A stretch of 64,000 nucleotides of DNA, from assembly GCA_963575745.1 (NCBI GenBank), contig CAUYUJ010020281.1, forward strand, positions 549,960 through 613,959, given 5' to 3'. Of this stretch, positions 1-11,717 are shown piece by piece. The stretch comes from Prorocentrum cordatum. Its lineage: Eukaryota > Sar > Dinophyceae > Prorocentrales > Prorocentraceae. The notes below the pieces were generated by a model. That model had not been told where the DNA came from. It saw only the letters and a list, made by a program, of their open reading frames with translations, and searched no databases. Made by a program: the position numbers and the translations under genes. The first letter of the stretch is position 1. Each line of letters starts with the position of its first letter.

Positions 1-1620
1 CAACACACAACACAATGCACGAAGCACACAACACACAACACAAAACGCAACACAACACACAACACACACAACCCACAACCCACAACACAACACAACACAC
101 CATAATCCAACACAACGCACAACAACCTAACACAACACAACGCAACACAACACCCCACACCACACCACACACAACACACAACACACAACACACAACACAC
201 ACACAACACGACACGCAACACACACAACACAACACAACACAACACAACACAACGCACCACAACACCCCACCCCACTCCGCACCACACCACCCCACAACAA
301 ACAACACACACAACACACGACACACAGCACATAACACAATGCACACAACACGCAACGCACAACACAACACGCAACACACAACACACAACACATAACACAA
401 ATTACACACAGCTCACACAACACAACACAACACACCACACCACAACACAACGCAACACAACGCAACACAACGCAACACAACACCCCACACCACAAACACA
501 ACACACAACACACAAGACACAGCACACAACACACAACACACAACACACAACACAAAACGCAACACACCACACAACGCACAGCACACGACACACAACACAA
601 CACAACACAACACACCACACCACGACACAACACAACCCCCCCCCACACACAACCACCCCACAACACACAACACACAACACACAACAGAGAGCACACAGCA
701 CACAACACACAACGTTCAAGACAATGCACACAACACACAACAGACAACGCAACACAACACACAATCCACAACACACACAACACACACAGCACAACACAAC
801 ACAACACAACACAACACAACACAACGCAACGCAACGCAACGCAACACAACAAACACATTCCACCACACCACACTACACCGCCCCACACACCACGCACAAC
901 ACAACACACAACACACAACACACAGCACACAACACACAACACACAACACACAACACACAGCACACAACACACAACGCACAACACAAAACGCAACACGAAA
1001 CACAACACACAACACACAACACACAACACACAACACACACAACACAACACAACACAACACAACACAACGCAACGCAACGCAACACAACACTCCACACCAC
1101 ACCACACACCACACACCACACAACACACACCACCCCACCCCACAACAAACAAGACACAACACACGACACACAACACACACCACAAAACGCAACACAACAC
1201 ACAACGCACAACACACAGCACACAACACACCAAACCACAACACAACACAACACAACACCCCACCCCACCACACACAACACACAACACACAACACACAACA
1301 CACAACGCACAACGCAACGCAACACAGCACATCAAACCACAACACAACACACAACACAACACGACACACAACACGACACGCAACACACACAACACAACAC
1401 AACACAACACAACACAACACAACACAACACAACACAACACAACACAACACAACACACGACACACAACACACAACACACAACAAAACACAACACAACACAC
1501 ACAACACACAACCACACACCACACACAACACACAACCACACAACCACACAACCACATAACACACAACTACACAACCACACAACCACAAACCCAAATAACC
1601 ACACACAAATAGACACACAT
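1..1620. repeat. A/C-only low-complexity tract (ACACA-type pentamer repeat)
   Basis: The + strand is built from CACAA, ACACA and CACAACG units and is almost free of G and T for 1.6 kb. Every frame is open on at least one strand because of the composition, so the long Cys/Val or Thr/His translations are artefacts. It blends at about 1,560-1,620 into ordinary sequence. Confidence 0.95.
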
Positions 1621-1740
1621 CCGATGATCCCCGATAATTTCTCAGATTATATGGGCGCTCGTCTTCCCCGTCACTTCCTATGGATTCTCTCATGTATACC
1701 CTGGGGTGGACGATGATTTGTCTCTGTGTTTTTCCCTCCG

Positions 1741-1815
1741 ATGGATGGTTGGCTCGCTGGCTGGTTGGTCGGCTGGCAGATTGCTTGCTCGGCTGGCTGG
1801 CTGGCTGGTTGGATG
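1741..1815. repeat. GGCTGGCTGGTT minisatellite
   Basis: Tandem variants of GGCTGGCT and GGTTGGCT fill this stretch. It is followed by a 20-base G run. Confidence 0.8.
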
Positions 1816-1851
1816 GCCGCCTGACCCCGGGGGGGCCACCGAGCACGCTGC

Positions 1852-1871
1852 GGGGGGGGGGGGGGGGGGGG
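1852..1871. repeat. poly-G run of 20
   Basis: Twenty consecutive G residues. Its exact length may be affected by sequencing error. Confidence 0.9.
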
Positions 1872-1902
1872 AGCCCGAAGTGGTACGAATTACAACCGAC
1901 TA

Positions 1903-2010
1903 GGACCAATCCCAACCGTTCGGGGTGAATTGCAACCAGAAAAGAGACCAATTCCAACCACAAATGAGACCAATTCCAACTCAGCCAAAAATGAGACCAA
2001 TTCCAACCAC
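1903..2010. repeat. GACCAATYCCAAC minisatellite, left of the ACT tract
   Basis: The motif GAGACCAATTCCAAC or GACCAATCCCAACC occurs four times with spacers of about 15-25 bp. The same motif recurs on the far side of the ACT microsatellite, at 4,332 in this orientation and at 4,466-4,556 inverted. Confidence 0.85.
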
Positions 2011-2022
2011 GGATGGGATCTT

Positions 2023-2243
2023 CAGAATTCCTCAGGATTCTTCAGGACTCCTTCGGAATTCCTTGGGATTCCTGCGGAATTCCTCACGATTCCTTCGGAA
2101 TTCCTTAGGGTGCTTTCGGAATTCCTCCGGCTTCCTTTGGAATTCCTTCGGAATCCTTCGGAATCCTTCGGGATTCCTTGTGGATTCCTCCTTCGGGATT
2201 CCTTGTGGATTCCTCCTTCGGAATTCCTTTGGATTCCTCCTTG
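2023..2243. repeat. GGAATTCCTTCGGAATCC minisatellite, about 12-bp period
   Basis: Repeats of TTCGGAATTCC and TTCGGGATTCC alternate with TGTGGATTCCTCC. The tract leads directly into the ACT microsatellite. Confidence 0.9.
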
Positions 2244-2244
2244 G

Positions 2245-2294
<50 letters not shown>

Positions 2295-2321
2295 GACTAC
2301 TACGACTACTAGTACTACTAT

Positions 2322-2358
<37 letters not shown>

Positions 2359-2574
2359 GCTACGACTGCTACTACTACTACTACTACTACTACTCCGACT
2401 ACTACCACTACTACCAGTACTACGACCCGTACGACTACTACTGCTACTATTACCACGACTACTACTATTACTACTACTACTACTACTACTGCTACTACTA
2501 CTACTACTACTACTACCACGATTACGACTACGACACCGACTACGACTACTACTACTACGGCTACTACTGCGACA

Positions 2575-2605
<31 letters not shown>

Positions 2606-2712
2606 TTACTACTACTACTACTACGACGACTACTACTACTACTACTACCATTATTACGACTCAGACTACTACAAGCACGCCTACGAGTACGACTATTTCT
2701 ACTGCGGCTACT

Positions 2713-2761
<49 letters not shown>

Positions 2762-2937
2762 GTACTACTGCTACTACTACTACTACTACCACTGTTGCTT
2801 CTAGTTCTATTACTATCTATTTTACTACTACTACGAGTATTAGTACTACCAGTACTGCTACTACTACTACTACTACTACTACTATTACGACTGCGACGAC
2901 GACTACTACTACTACTGCTACTACCTACTACTACTAG

Positions 2938-2973
<36 letters not shown>

Positions 2974-2995
2974 CACTGCTACTAGTACTACTACG

Positions 2996-3035
<40 letters not shown>

Positions 3036-3097
3036 TTACTACTACGGCTACTATTACTATTAGAAGTACTACTACTACTACGACGAGTACGGCTACG

Positions 3098-3129
<32 letters not shown>

Positions 3130-3135
3130 CACTAC

Positions 3136-3172
<37 letters not shown>

Positions 3173-3340
3173 GACTACTACTACGACTACGACTATGACT
3201 ACGACACCGTTTACGACTACTACTACTAGTGCTACTACTACTACTACTGCCACTACGGCTACCACTACTACCATTATTACGATTCAGACTATTACAACTA
3301 CGACTACGACTACGACTACTTCTACTACGACTACTACTAC

Positions 3341-3381
<41 letters not shown>

Positions 3382-3420
3382 GCTACTACGACGACTGCTA
3401 CAACTACTACAACTACTACG

Positions 3421-3478
<58 letters not shown>

Positions 3479-3617
3479 TTTGTCTTACTGCTACTACCAC
3501 CACTACTTCCACTTTTACGACTTCTACTACGACTACTGCTGCTACTACAATTGCTACTTATTTCATTTTTCACTACTACTACGACTATTACTACTACCAC
3601 TACTGCTACTACGACCG
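2244..3617. repeat. Imperfect ACT/CTA trinucleotide microsatellite
   Basis: ACT units carry frequent substitutions such as ACG, GCT, ATT and CCACT. Poly-Thr, poly-Tyr, poly-Leu, poly-Val and poly-Ser translations appear in the different frames, so coding is not supported. Interruptions become rarer toward the pure block that follows. Confidence 0.95.
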
Positions 3618-4236
<619 letters not shown>

Positions 4237-4331
4237 TACCAGGAAGATCCATTTGCATATTTTAGAATCGATGTTTACGCTTCGGTGCCCTCTTGCTCAT
4301 CTTAACGTAGTGCTCGTGTGCAAACCAAAAC

Positions 4332-4556
4332 TGAGACCAATTCCAACTCGAGCATGCATGTTGGCTTCCAGATCCTGTGCGTTGACATAAGGAATGTCAC
4401 TTGGTCTTCGCACTCGTCTTGGGCTTCTCTACAATTAAAATCCTATTGTGGGCCTATCCCAAGATGGTTGGGATTGGGCCCAGTTTGCTTTTCGCATTGG
4501 TTGGGATTGGTCTCAGTTGGTTGGGATTGGGCCCAGTGGGTTGGGATTGGGCCCAC
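4332..4556. repeat. GACCAATYCCAAC minisatellite, right of the ACT tract, partly inverted
   Basis: One direct copy of GAGACCAATTCCAAC lies at 4,332. At 4,466-4,556 there are four copies of the reverse complement, GGTTGGGATTGGNCCCAG, two of them adjacent. Confidence 0.8.
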
Positions 4557-4630
4557 ATGCGGGGGGAGCCTCCCGGGCTAACCCTGGACAAGAGACGGAG
4601 GCCCTCTTGGAGCCACGGCTGCGGCACGGA

Positions 4631-4801
4631 TCGGCAGTGGACAAACCTCTCTGTAGTAAACCTCCCTTTAGTGAGAACAACCTAGGACCGAAACTGACAG
4701 ACCTGGACCCGCAAAAATGACGGCCGCGATGTCCTCTCGCGAACCGAAAACGGCCAATTCCTTACTCGACGTGTCAGGGTAGGAGGTCTGTCCACCTCCG
4801 A
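4631..4801. mobile_element. MITE family F1, diverged copy 1 (171 bp)
   Basis: Its ends, ATCGGCAGTGGACAAACC and GGTCTGTCCACCTCCGA, are imperfect inverted repeats matching the two cleaner F1 copies at 9,871 and 17,185. The interior shares the GAACCGAAAACGG and CTCGACGTGTCA blocks. Flanks ACGGA and ATGGA may be a decayed 5-bp target duplication. Confidence 0.75.
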
Positions 4802-5071
4802 ATGGAGAGCTCGACGAGGCGTCCGAGGGAGGCCCAGGCGGGGGGACTCCGGAATCCGGCGCTGAACCTCTCCTATGTAGCAAACGGAAAGAGGGCAAAA
4901 ACTGAGCAAGGTTCAACAAATCCCTGTCCCCCCAGGCCGACTTACCGCCCCTGGGTGGGCATATAGGCTGATTCCTGCGGGTTCCGTGGGCCACAGTCCC
5001 ACCTGGGCAGGGGACCTGGCAGGGCCGGGAATGGTCCAGTGGGAATGGAGATGGCTAGGCGGCGCGCGCGG

Positions 5072-5142
5072 ATGGGAATGGGAATGGGAATGGGAGTGGG
5101 AACGGTCCAATGGGAATGGAAAGGGGAATGGGAATGATCTTT
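5072..5142. repeat. GGGAAT hexamer repeat
   Basis: Runs of GGGAATGGGAAT and GGGAACGG variants abut the foldback element on the right. Confidence 0.75.
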
Positions 5143-5256
5143 CGGAAGTCTGCGCGGAGTTCTTGGATCGCCGCTGGCCCCTCCTCACTGGCGCGCGGGG
5201 CGCGCCAGGGCTGGGGCCTGAGGCGCCGCCGGCAGCGCTGCTCCGAGAAATCCGCA
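5141..5256. mobile_element. Foldback element, CTGGCGCGCG hairpin family, copy 1
   Basis: It opens with TTTCGGAAGTCTGCGCGGA and closes with an inverted match around AATCCGCACGGA. The centre is the palindrome CTGGCGCGCGGGGCGCGCCAG. Related copies lie at 9,571, 10,766, 54,867 and 63,061. Minus-strand frames through these copies give similar Arg/Ser/Ala-rich peptides, which explains protein-like matches that are not genes. Confidence 0.7.
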
Positions 5257-5291
5257 CGGACCCCAGACAGCCTGTGATTATGCAGTTCTCG

Positions 5292-5436
5292 CTATGTCCT
5301 CCTGCAGGCGGATCTTGAAGGACAAATGAGAAATACAGAAAATAAGCAATAACCCAAAAACATAGTCGAAACGTCGTCCCCAGACAATTCTTGAGTGTTC
5401 TTGAATCCTCCTGTAGAGGGACACGCCCGACGTAAG
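5292..5436. mobile_element. MITE family F5 (CTTAAGTCGGGC ends), copy a, left end decayed
   Basis: The right end TGTAGAGGGACACGCCCGAC and the internal CGTCCCCAGAC and TTGAATCCTCCTG blocks match the other seven F5 copies. The left end retains only CAGGCGGATCTTG. Confidence 0.75.
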
Positions 5437-7149
5437 TCTATGATTATGCCGTTTATTTTCTCCGAGTCCCAGGGTTTTGAAAGCGCGGCGTGCGCCAGCG
5501 GGGAAGACCCCTCAAATCCGACGACCCCGTCTACTTGCAACATCGCGAACATCCACGACCGGGGCCGCAGGCCCCATCTCCCTGCTGCAAGTTTCGAGCC
5601 GGCTTGGCATGTCAAGGCCTGGGGGTCCGAGACTACGCGAAGACTCCCGACTTCAAACATGCGACGAACCCCCCGACGTCGTCGATGTTTCGTGACGTCG
5701 ACCCTGGGAGGGCTCGACCTAATTCTCCAGGACTGGATTCTCATCTTGAGTCGTGCCTCGACGGTCCCGAGGCCCGACGAGGGCCCCCGGACGCCCGAAC
5801 TTGTGGTGTCCAAGCCCGGATAGCGAGGTAACAGAAGCTTCGAGAAGGTCCTTGGAAGGAGCTCTGGAATTCCTGGGCAGAAACTTCTTGAAACATTGAA
5901 AGCAGTAAGAAAGGCCTGCCGGGACACACCGAAGCTCGAGCAACTCGCAGCGGGGATTCCTGCTGGAAGCTGGAACGACCTCTGGGGCTACCCTTGCCTG
6001 CCGGCTTCCAATCTAAAACCTTCGTGTAGATCTCAAATAAGACACCGAACTCTATACACCGACGCTTTGTCCGACCCCGCATGGAAATTCGCACGGGAAA
6101 ACGGATCCTGGTGTATACGGGATCCTGGTGTATACATGTTTCGTTGTTTTCCACGGGAAAACGGGGACACAAATGTACACCATACCACGCCGACTTCGTC
6201 CCCGACCCTCGAGAAGTCTCAGGATTGAAAAACGACCCGCCACTGGTCATGTACATGTTCCAATTTCCGATCAAGGGCTACCGGGGACAATGGCGGTAAA
6301 ACCCCCGCCGTGACTTTTTGTTGCAGCCCGAGGGGGTCTGTGGAGGAGACGGCCTGAGGGGCAACGGTATGGGGGGACTGGCATAGGGGGGCAAACGTCG
6401 ACCTGGAATCGCCAATACATCGCCGATCTCTCGGCGATAGGCCCCTCGTAGTGAATCCGCACGTTCCTGGGCAGGTTGGGGCTATCGAGCCCCCATCGGC
6501 GATCAGTGGGAGATCAGGGGTCGATGCAGCCCCCCTGTGCCCATCCCCCCCTGTCGTTGCCCCTGACGGCCACGGCCGCCCGGGCGGTCACAACTGTGCC
6601 GGTGCGTGGCTCCCTGGGCTGCCTCCCGCGACGGCCACCGCCCGCGCACTGCGGCGCTCCCCCCCCAGTGCCCCAGTGTGAGTGGCAACGACAGGGGGGG
6701 GGCTGTGCGGACCAAGGCCGCGCTGACGGCGTGCTTGGTTCACGGTGCGGTTGGGAGTCTTGATTTTTTGTGACACCGAACTCACGCAGAGCAAAATGTA
6801 GGAGATCATGGCACACCGCTTCCGACACTTCAAGAATATGCGGATCGATCGAACGAAAGCGACACAGCGAGCTGTAGGAACACACGAACCACGCGTTCCT
6901 ACACTTGGCTTGGCCACGAACCACGCCTTCCTACAAGTGGTTCTCCTACCTCGCCGTTAGCTCACACACAGCTAGCGCGTCTACGGATGCATAGAAGGGG
7001 GATGCATCGACCAGGGACCGGCGATACATCGTCCACAGAATGGCGATCGGCCCCCGGTGGCGACTTCGAACGTTCGTGGGCATGATAGGGGCTATCCAGC
7101 CCCCTATCGGCGATCCATGGGCGATGGAGGGTCCAGAGTACCCGCTATA
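5437..7149. other. Mostly unassigned DNA with repeat fragments
   Basis: No gene is supported. It holds a truncated F8 element at 5,664-5,812 (CCCCGACGTC hairpin and CGAGGCCCGACGAGG block), a 17-bp direct repeat at 6,103-6,136 (GGATCCTGGTGTATACG) and an F8 right-end fragment at 6,296-6,350. A segment at 6,730-6,945 contains repeated CGTTCCTACA words and resembles 28,500-28,575. Confidence 0.6.
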
Positions 7150-7352
7150 CCCAGACCCCCGACGTCAATATTTTTTTTCATCACGTCGACCCTTGGAGGT
7201 CTCGACCCATTCCCCTGGACTGGTTGTCGGGAGCGTTGTTCCTTCTGCATCGTTTTCTGACGGTCTCGAGGGCCGGTCAGGGCCCCCAAAGGCCGAAAAT
7301 GGCCGAACACCTCCCGTCATGATCTTTTTCCATTGCCCGAGGGGCTCTGGGG
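7150..7352. mobile_element. MITE family F8 (CCCAGACCCCC ends)
   Basis: The left end CCCAGACCCCCGACGTC pairs with the right end CGAGGGGCTCTGGGG. Just inside the left end a CGACGT/ACGTCG stem encloses an A/T-rich loop, followed by the family block TCGACCCATTCCCCTGGACTGG. No target duplication is evident. Confidence 0.7.
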
Positions 7353-8117
7353 AGTGGGCACCCGCCACGGTGCCGCGGACCTCTGGGCTGCAATTGCGCG
7401 CCGGCGCAGAACTGACCGAGCCCAGCCCTGGGGAGAGGCCGAGTCGGGAGGCGCGGCCGCCGTGCAGGAGGCTTTGGCGGGGGTCGAGCCCGCGCGCGCG
7501 CGTGTACGGCGCGTGGCCCGGGGCAGCGGGCCCAGGAGATCGAGGGGTACCGTCGAGTCGCATGGTGAGGATGCGCGCCACAAGGATGCAAGGGCCTCGG
7601 AGGGCCACGTTGGCGTCTGCGCACGGGGTTGGCGGGCCAGGGTGGGGCGGGAAGGGGCAAGGGTGCAAGGGCAGCCTTGGGAGATTGCTCATCCTTGCTG
7701 TGTGGCCTGAATGTGCCCCCCTGAGTGCCGGTGGGGACGCAGCAGCCGCGATCAGTCGAACGAGTGAGAGAGACAGGGAGGCACAACGACGTACCAGCAG
7801 CCAGCAGCTAGCTGCAACTGCTCAGTGCCGAGCTCAAGGCCCCCCCGAGCACGGCGAGCGGGTGGGAGGCGGCGCGGGGGGGTGGAGCGGTTTCAGCCAA
7901 CCGGGCGGCTCTCCTCATCCCCATTCCTCGTCCCTCCCTCGCCCCTCCTTCCAGTTCTCCTCCCCCTCCCTCCCCTTCCCACTCCTCCTCACCCCTAAGC
8001 AGCCCCGTAAAGCTCCCCCCTCCCAGAACACGCTGATATCCGCCCCCGCTTCCCCTCCTTGTCCTCCACCACCTCCGCCCGGCCCCCCCCCCCCCTTGCG
8101 CGTCGGGCGCGCCGTCA

Positions 8118-8210
8118 CTGCTGGGTAGCTGGGCATGCCCGGCATGCCCGGCATGCCCTGCATGCCCTGCATGCCCTGCATGCCCTGCATGCCGGGATAA
8201 CCGGGGTATC
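8118..8210 (-). CDS. Candidate mini-exon encoding GYPG/GMQG repeats (partial)
   Basis: On the minus strand a polypyrimidine tract (the reverse of the GGA repeat at 8,221-8,450) ends in CCAG|G. The 93-nt segment then reads Gly-Tyr-Pro-Gly-Tyr-Pro-Gly followed by seven GMQ/GMP-type units and SYPA, in a 10-bp GCATGCCCTG tandem repeat. The first Gly codon is split G|GA. The segment is a multiple of three with phase 1 at both ends if it stops at CCAGCAG. A donor GT is available one base earlier. Similar segments with the same acceptor phase lie at 10.5, 11.6, 17.6 and 24.5 kb. No protein family is recognised, and the peptide could be an accident of the minisatellite. Confidence 0.3.
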
Positions 8211-8220
8211 CTGGCGTAGC

Positions 8221-8450
8221 AAGAGAGGAAGACAAGGAGGATGAGGAGAGCGAGGAGAAGGAAGAGACGGATGAGAAGGAGGAGGGGGAGGATGATGAGG
8301 AGGGGGGAGGAGGAGGGGGGAGGAGGAGGAGGAGGAGGAGGAGGAGGAGGAGGAGGAGGAGGAGGAGGAGGAGGAGGAGGAGGAGAGGTAGGAGTAGGGT
8401 GAGGAGGAGGAGGAGGAGGAGGAGAAAAGGATGATGAGGAGGAGGACGAG
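8221..8450. repeat. GGA microsatellite
   Basis: GAGGAG and GGAGGA units, pure in the centre. On the minus strand it forms a long pyrimidine tract directly upstream of the candidate mini-exon. Confidence 0.9.
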
Positions 8451-8469
8451 GAGGGGAAGGAGGGGATGG

Positions 8470-8678
8470 AAAGGCATGCTGATGATGGTGGTGATGATGA
8501 TGAGGATAATGACACTGATGCTGCTGACGCTGATGCTGCGCTGATGATGATAATGGTGGTTTGATGCTGATGATGAAGCTGATGATGATGACGATGATGA
8601 TGATGATGATGACGATGATGATGATGATGAGTGTGGCGGCGATGATGATGGTGGTGATGATGACGATGATGACGATAA

Positions 8679-8710
<32 letters not shown>

Positions 8711-8818
8711 ATGGTGGTGGCGATGATGATGGTGGTGATGATGACGATGATGACGATGATAACGATGATGATGCTGATGATGCTGATGATGATGATGGTG
8801 ATGGTGATGGTGATGATG

Positions 8819-8850
<32 letters not shown>

Positions 8851-8930
8851 GATGATGGTGATTATTATAATGATAAGGAAGACGATGACAACGATGATGA
8901 GGATGATGAGGATGACGAGGAAGACCTTGG
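8470..8930. repeat. GAT/ATG microsatellite
   Basis: GATGATGGT and GACGATGAT units give Met, Asp, His or Ile runs depending on frame. No coding signal is seen. Confidence 0.9.
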
Positions 8931-9124
8931 ACACCATCGTGTGGGAGCCCGACGCGTGGGACCCGACCGCGTGAGACCCTATTGGGTGCCTGCCAAAATG
9001 CCGGAAACAGACACGCGCTGCATGCTCGCACCAGGACTCGGAAGGGCCGAGCCACGGAAGAACGCGCGGCCACACGTGCATCTGGCTCCGGTACTCCTAT
9101 AACGTAGCATCGTTTTTGTTATCG

Positions 9125-9133
9125 CTCTCTCTT

Positions 9134-9168
<35 letters not shown>
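9125..9168. repeat. CT then TA dinucleotide tract
   Basis: A (CT)n run passes directly into a (TA)n run. Confidence 0.9.
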
Positions 9169-9354
9169 GAATATTGTCCTACTCCTCCTAATCCAGCTTC
9201 ATCAACGAGGTCGCACCTAATGCACCCTCATCAACTCAAACAGCTCACAGGCCGTTCCACCTGGAGACTGACGGCCCTGAGCTGCGCGGGACAGGTGGCG
9301 TCTCCGATAGGGCGTGCGAGTCGACGGAAATGCCGAACTACTGAGCGCCGCCTC

Positions 9355-9495
9355 CTCCCGTCCAATCGCCGTCGTTAGAGGCCTCCCAAATGGGGGGTGC
9401 GAGTCGATGGGGTCGGAGGATCGCGCCGCATGACCGATGCATCGCCGATGCATCGGTGATGCATCGGCGAAGTCGCCGACGCATCGGTGACGTTG
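9355..9495 (-). repeat. GATGCATCGG dispersed repeat, minus orientation
   Basis: It contains GCCTCCCAAATGGGG, GGATCGCGCCGCATG and tandem CGATGCATCGG words. Relatives lie at 27,230, 33,030 and 56,095. The palindromic core CGATGCATCG makes the tandem part orientation-ambiguous. Confidence 0.75.
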
Positions 9496-9570
9496 GCGTG
9501 GAGACGATCGGGCTCCACGTCGAGCAAAATCGCCGATGCTAGACGAAGGAAAAACGGGATAGCATCAATT

Positions 9571-9710
9571 TTCGGAGGTCCGCGCGGATTTCCTGGATCG
9601 GCGCTGGCAACCCTCTCCCTGGCGCGCGGAGCGCGCCAGGGGCGGGGCCAAAGGCGACGACAGGGGAGCCCAAACGCAGATCCAAGAAATTCGAGCGAGC
9701 TTCGACGATG
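9571..9710. mobile_element. Foldback element, CTGGCGCGCG hairpin family, copy 2
   Basis: The left arm TTCGGAGGTCCGCGCGGATT and the centre CTGGCGCGCGGAGCGCGCCA match the family. The right arm near GATCCAAGAAATTCGAGCG is more decayed. Confidence 0.7.
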
Positions 9711-9870
9711 TCTTCTGGTCCGCCACCGCGCTTGCAGCGGGTGGCGTGCGGTGGCCCTTTCGCTTCGTGTTGTTTCGCGAATTCATAGATTCGGGCCCCC
9801 CGACGCATCGAGCCCAGGATGTGCTGATTTTGTGACCACGTCCCTGCGGTTTTTGGCCGCGCAAGCAGAA

Positions 9871-10042
9871 TCGGGGATGGACAGACCCCCCTTTAGTAAA
9901 ACGTGGTTTAGTGAAAACGACCTGAGGCCCAAACCTGGCGGGCGCATGCCTGGAAAATAACGGCCACGGCGCCCTCCCGAGAACCGAAAACGGACAATTC
10001 ACTAATCGACGTGTCACTGTTGGGGGTTCTGTCCACCCCCGA
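9871..10042. mobile_element. MITE family F1, copy 2 (172 bp) with 5-bp target duplication CAGAA
   Basis: The left end is TCGGGGATGGACAGACCCCC. The reverse complement of the right end is TCGGGGGTGGACAGAACCCC. CAGAA lies immediately outside both ends (9,866-9,870 and 10,043-10,047). There is no coding capacity; minus-strand frames through it give a conserved-looking peptide only because the copies are similar. Confidence 0.9.
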
Positions 10043-10221
10043 CAGAACACTGCCCCAAAAGGCAAAAGCCTGGGGGAAGGGGTCCGTGGCCCCTCCCCCC
10101 AGCCGCCTCCAAGAACCCCCCCCCGCCCCCCGCAACAACGCCACTGGATAATATCGCTCTTCCTTGTTCGAACCGCGGATGCGGCGCGATCCTCCGACCC
10201 CGCCCGCCCAGATCCCACTGG

Positions 10222-10390
10222 TCAAGGGGCCCAAGGACACACAAATAAATACACGCACGTAAAATGATTCCCCATATTTTCCAATATTTTCAGTTCTTGT
10301 TGTCTCCCCCCCTAATTCCCATATTTTCCCATATTTTCCTGGGAGTCGACGATTCATTGTGTCTGTGTGTTTCTTTCCCTCCTGAATTGG
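10222..10390. mobile_element. CATATTTTCC interspersed repeat, copy 1
   Basis: GGGGCCCAAGGACACACA opens the repeat. The core holds CCCATATTTTCC words, and the right part is GACGATTCATTGTGTCTGTG. Copies at 35,170 and 52,037 are similar; 36,960 keeps only the right half. It is more A/T-rich than its surroundings. Confidence 0.8.
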
Positions 10391-10483
10391 GAAGGCCTGG
10401 AGAGTCGTCGCCCCCGAGAGCCGCCGAAGGGGGGGCGAGCCGTCCTGGCGGCGAGGTGCCGTCCTGGCTGGGGGGGGCGTAGC

Positions 10484-10516
10484 CCTGCATGCCCGGGTAG
10501 CCGTACGCGCCGTAGC
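10484..10516 (-). CDS. Candidate mini-exon, GYGAYGYPGMQG peptide (partial)
   Basis: The minus strand reads CCCCCCTCTCGAG|GCTACGGC, a pyrimidine tract followed by AG|G. The Gly codon is split G|GC as in the other candidate exons. The segment encodes Tyr-Gly-Ala-Tyr-Gly-Tyr-Pro-Gly-Met-Gln. The donor is ambiguous: a GC donor after CAGG fits phase 1, but the frame stays open for another 100 bases (APPSQDG and onward). Confidence 0.3.
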
Positions 10517-10560
10517 CTCGAGAGGGGGGGGGCCTCACTGCCACCCCAGAAGTCGGCTAC

Positions 10561-10726
10561 ACGCAAGAGTGACCCTGGGTAAGAGTGACCGGTGCGCGTC
10601 TTTTTGGGGGCCGCGTGGGGACCAAGCCTGGGCGCGCAAGCCGTTGCTCCTGCTTCGTTTTCAGCCGTCTGGGGACCCATCTGTGCCAGCACCAAAGGTC
10701 ACTCCGGCGAAAGGTCACTCTTACGT
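10561..10726. mobile_element. MITE family F7 (ACGTAAGAGTGACC ends), copy 1
   Basis: The left end ACGCAAGAGTGACC is followed by a second GTAAGAGTGACC. The right end carries GGTCACTCCGG then GGTCACTCTTACGT. The arms are therefore doubled inverted repeats. The second copy is at 52,287-52,455. Confidence 0.85.
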
Positions 10727-10765
10727 CTAGTCGAAGAAGAGCCACCAAGATCCAGAAAGACAAAC

Positions 10766-10900
10766 TTTCGGAGCTCCGAGCGATGTCTGGGATTGCCGCT
10801 GGACCCCCCTCGCTGGCGTGCGGAGCGCGCCAAGGGCGGCGCTGGAGGCGCCGCCAGGGGGGCCCGGCGGCCGGTCCGAGACATCTGCGCGGAACTCTAG
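10766..10900. mobile_element. Foldback element, CTGGCGCGCG hairpin family, copy 3
   Basis: The left arm is TTTCGGAGCTCCGAGCG, the centre GCTGGCGTGCGGAGCGCGCC, and the right arm ATCTGCGCGGAACTCTAG. Confidence 0.7.
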
Positions 10901-11324
10901 CAGCTTGTGTTTGTTCTTCCTCGACTCCTCAGACCCCCTCGCGTCGTGAACAAAAACGCAACGGGAAGTTCTTGCTGTTTTCGGCCTCGCAAAGCCCTGG
11001 GCCCAATCTATTTTTGTTTATAACAAAAAAAACTACTCTGGACGACACGCTGGTACCAAGGAAGCGGTCCGTCTTCCTCCTCCACCTGCTTGGTAAGCTG
11101 GCTGCGCACAGACAGCTCTGGGCTGGCCTCAACAAGCACCCGAATAGTCCAAGGCGGTCTCACTACGCGGGAAACACTCCAGGGGCGCCGCTGGAGACGG
11201 CGCCAAAGTGCTGAGACCGGTCTGGGCTACACGGAGGCTTGTGGAAGTACGCCGGGACTATCCGGGGAGACTGTTGTCTGTGCACAACCAGGATCCTCAC
11301 CACTGTGCTGTGCCACTCTCTGTC

Positions 11325-11508
11325 CCCAGACCCCCGACGTCGTGGTATGTCATGGCGTGGACCGCCAGCGGTCTGGACCCATTCCACAAGACTGGCGTTT
11401 CATCCTGAAGCGTTCTTTGGCTGTCCCGGGGCCCGACGAAGTCCCCCCGCAGGCTGGCAATGGCCGAATACCTCCCGTCGTGTTTTTTTCTCGACGCGGG
11501 GGGGTCTC
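11325..11508. mobile_element. MITE family F8, diverged copy
   Basis: CCCCAGACCCCCGACGTCG opens it and CGCGGGGGGGTCTCC closes it. The interior keeps CTGGACCCATTCC and GGGGCCCGACGAAG blocks. Confidence 0.65.
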
Positions 11509-11566
11509 CTGCCCTGCATTGTCTGCAGAATCGGGGCGGCGCGAGCGACGCACCAGGGCCGCGCGC

Positions 11567-11587
11567 CTGCGTACATGCCGTAGGCTC
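11567..11587 (-). CDS. Candidate 21-nt mini-exon, G|AYGMYA|G (partial)
   Basis: The minus strand reads CCTCGCGCAG|GAGCCTACGGCATG and then GCAG|GCGCGC. The segment is 21 nt with phase 1 at both ends and would add Gly-Ala-Tyr-Gly-Met-Tyr-Ala-Gly. It ends GCA G, as the 17.6 kb segment does. So short a match is weak alone; it is listed because phase and composition agree with the others. Confidence 0.25.
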
Positions 11588-11717
11588 CTGCGCGAGGGGC
11601 GTCCCCTGCGTGCCCCCCACCCCACCCCACCGCGCCCCTCGGTCGCGATCCGTGTTCGACCTGGCTGGATACTGCGGGCTCGTGTCGTGACTATTTACCC
11701 CGGCGTTGGTTTCTGAC

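Noticed and set aside
127-1963. Very long minus-strand frames rich in Cys and Val
   Set aside because: They are read straight through the A/C repeat; the opposite strand is equally open with Thr/His/Asn codons.
10130-10180. Possible tRNA because of GTTCGAACC
   Set aside because: No A-box, acceptor pairing or cloverleaf could be built on either strand.
9565-10357. Minus-strand frames with a peptide (PPTVTRRLVNCPFSVL) also found at 17.2-17.6 kb
   Set aside because: The shared peptide is the translation of F1 MITE copies, not a conserved protein.
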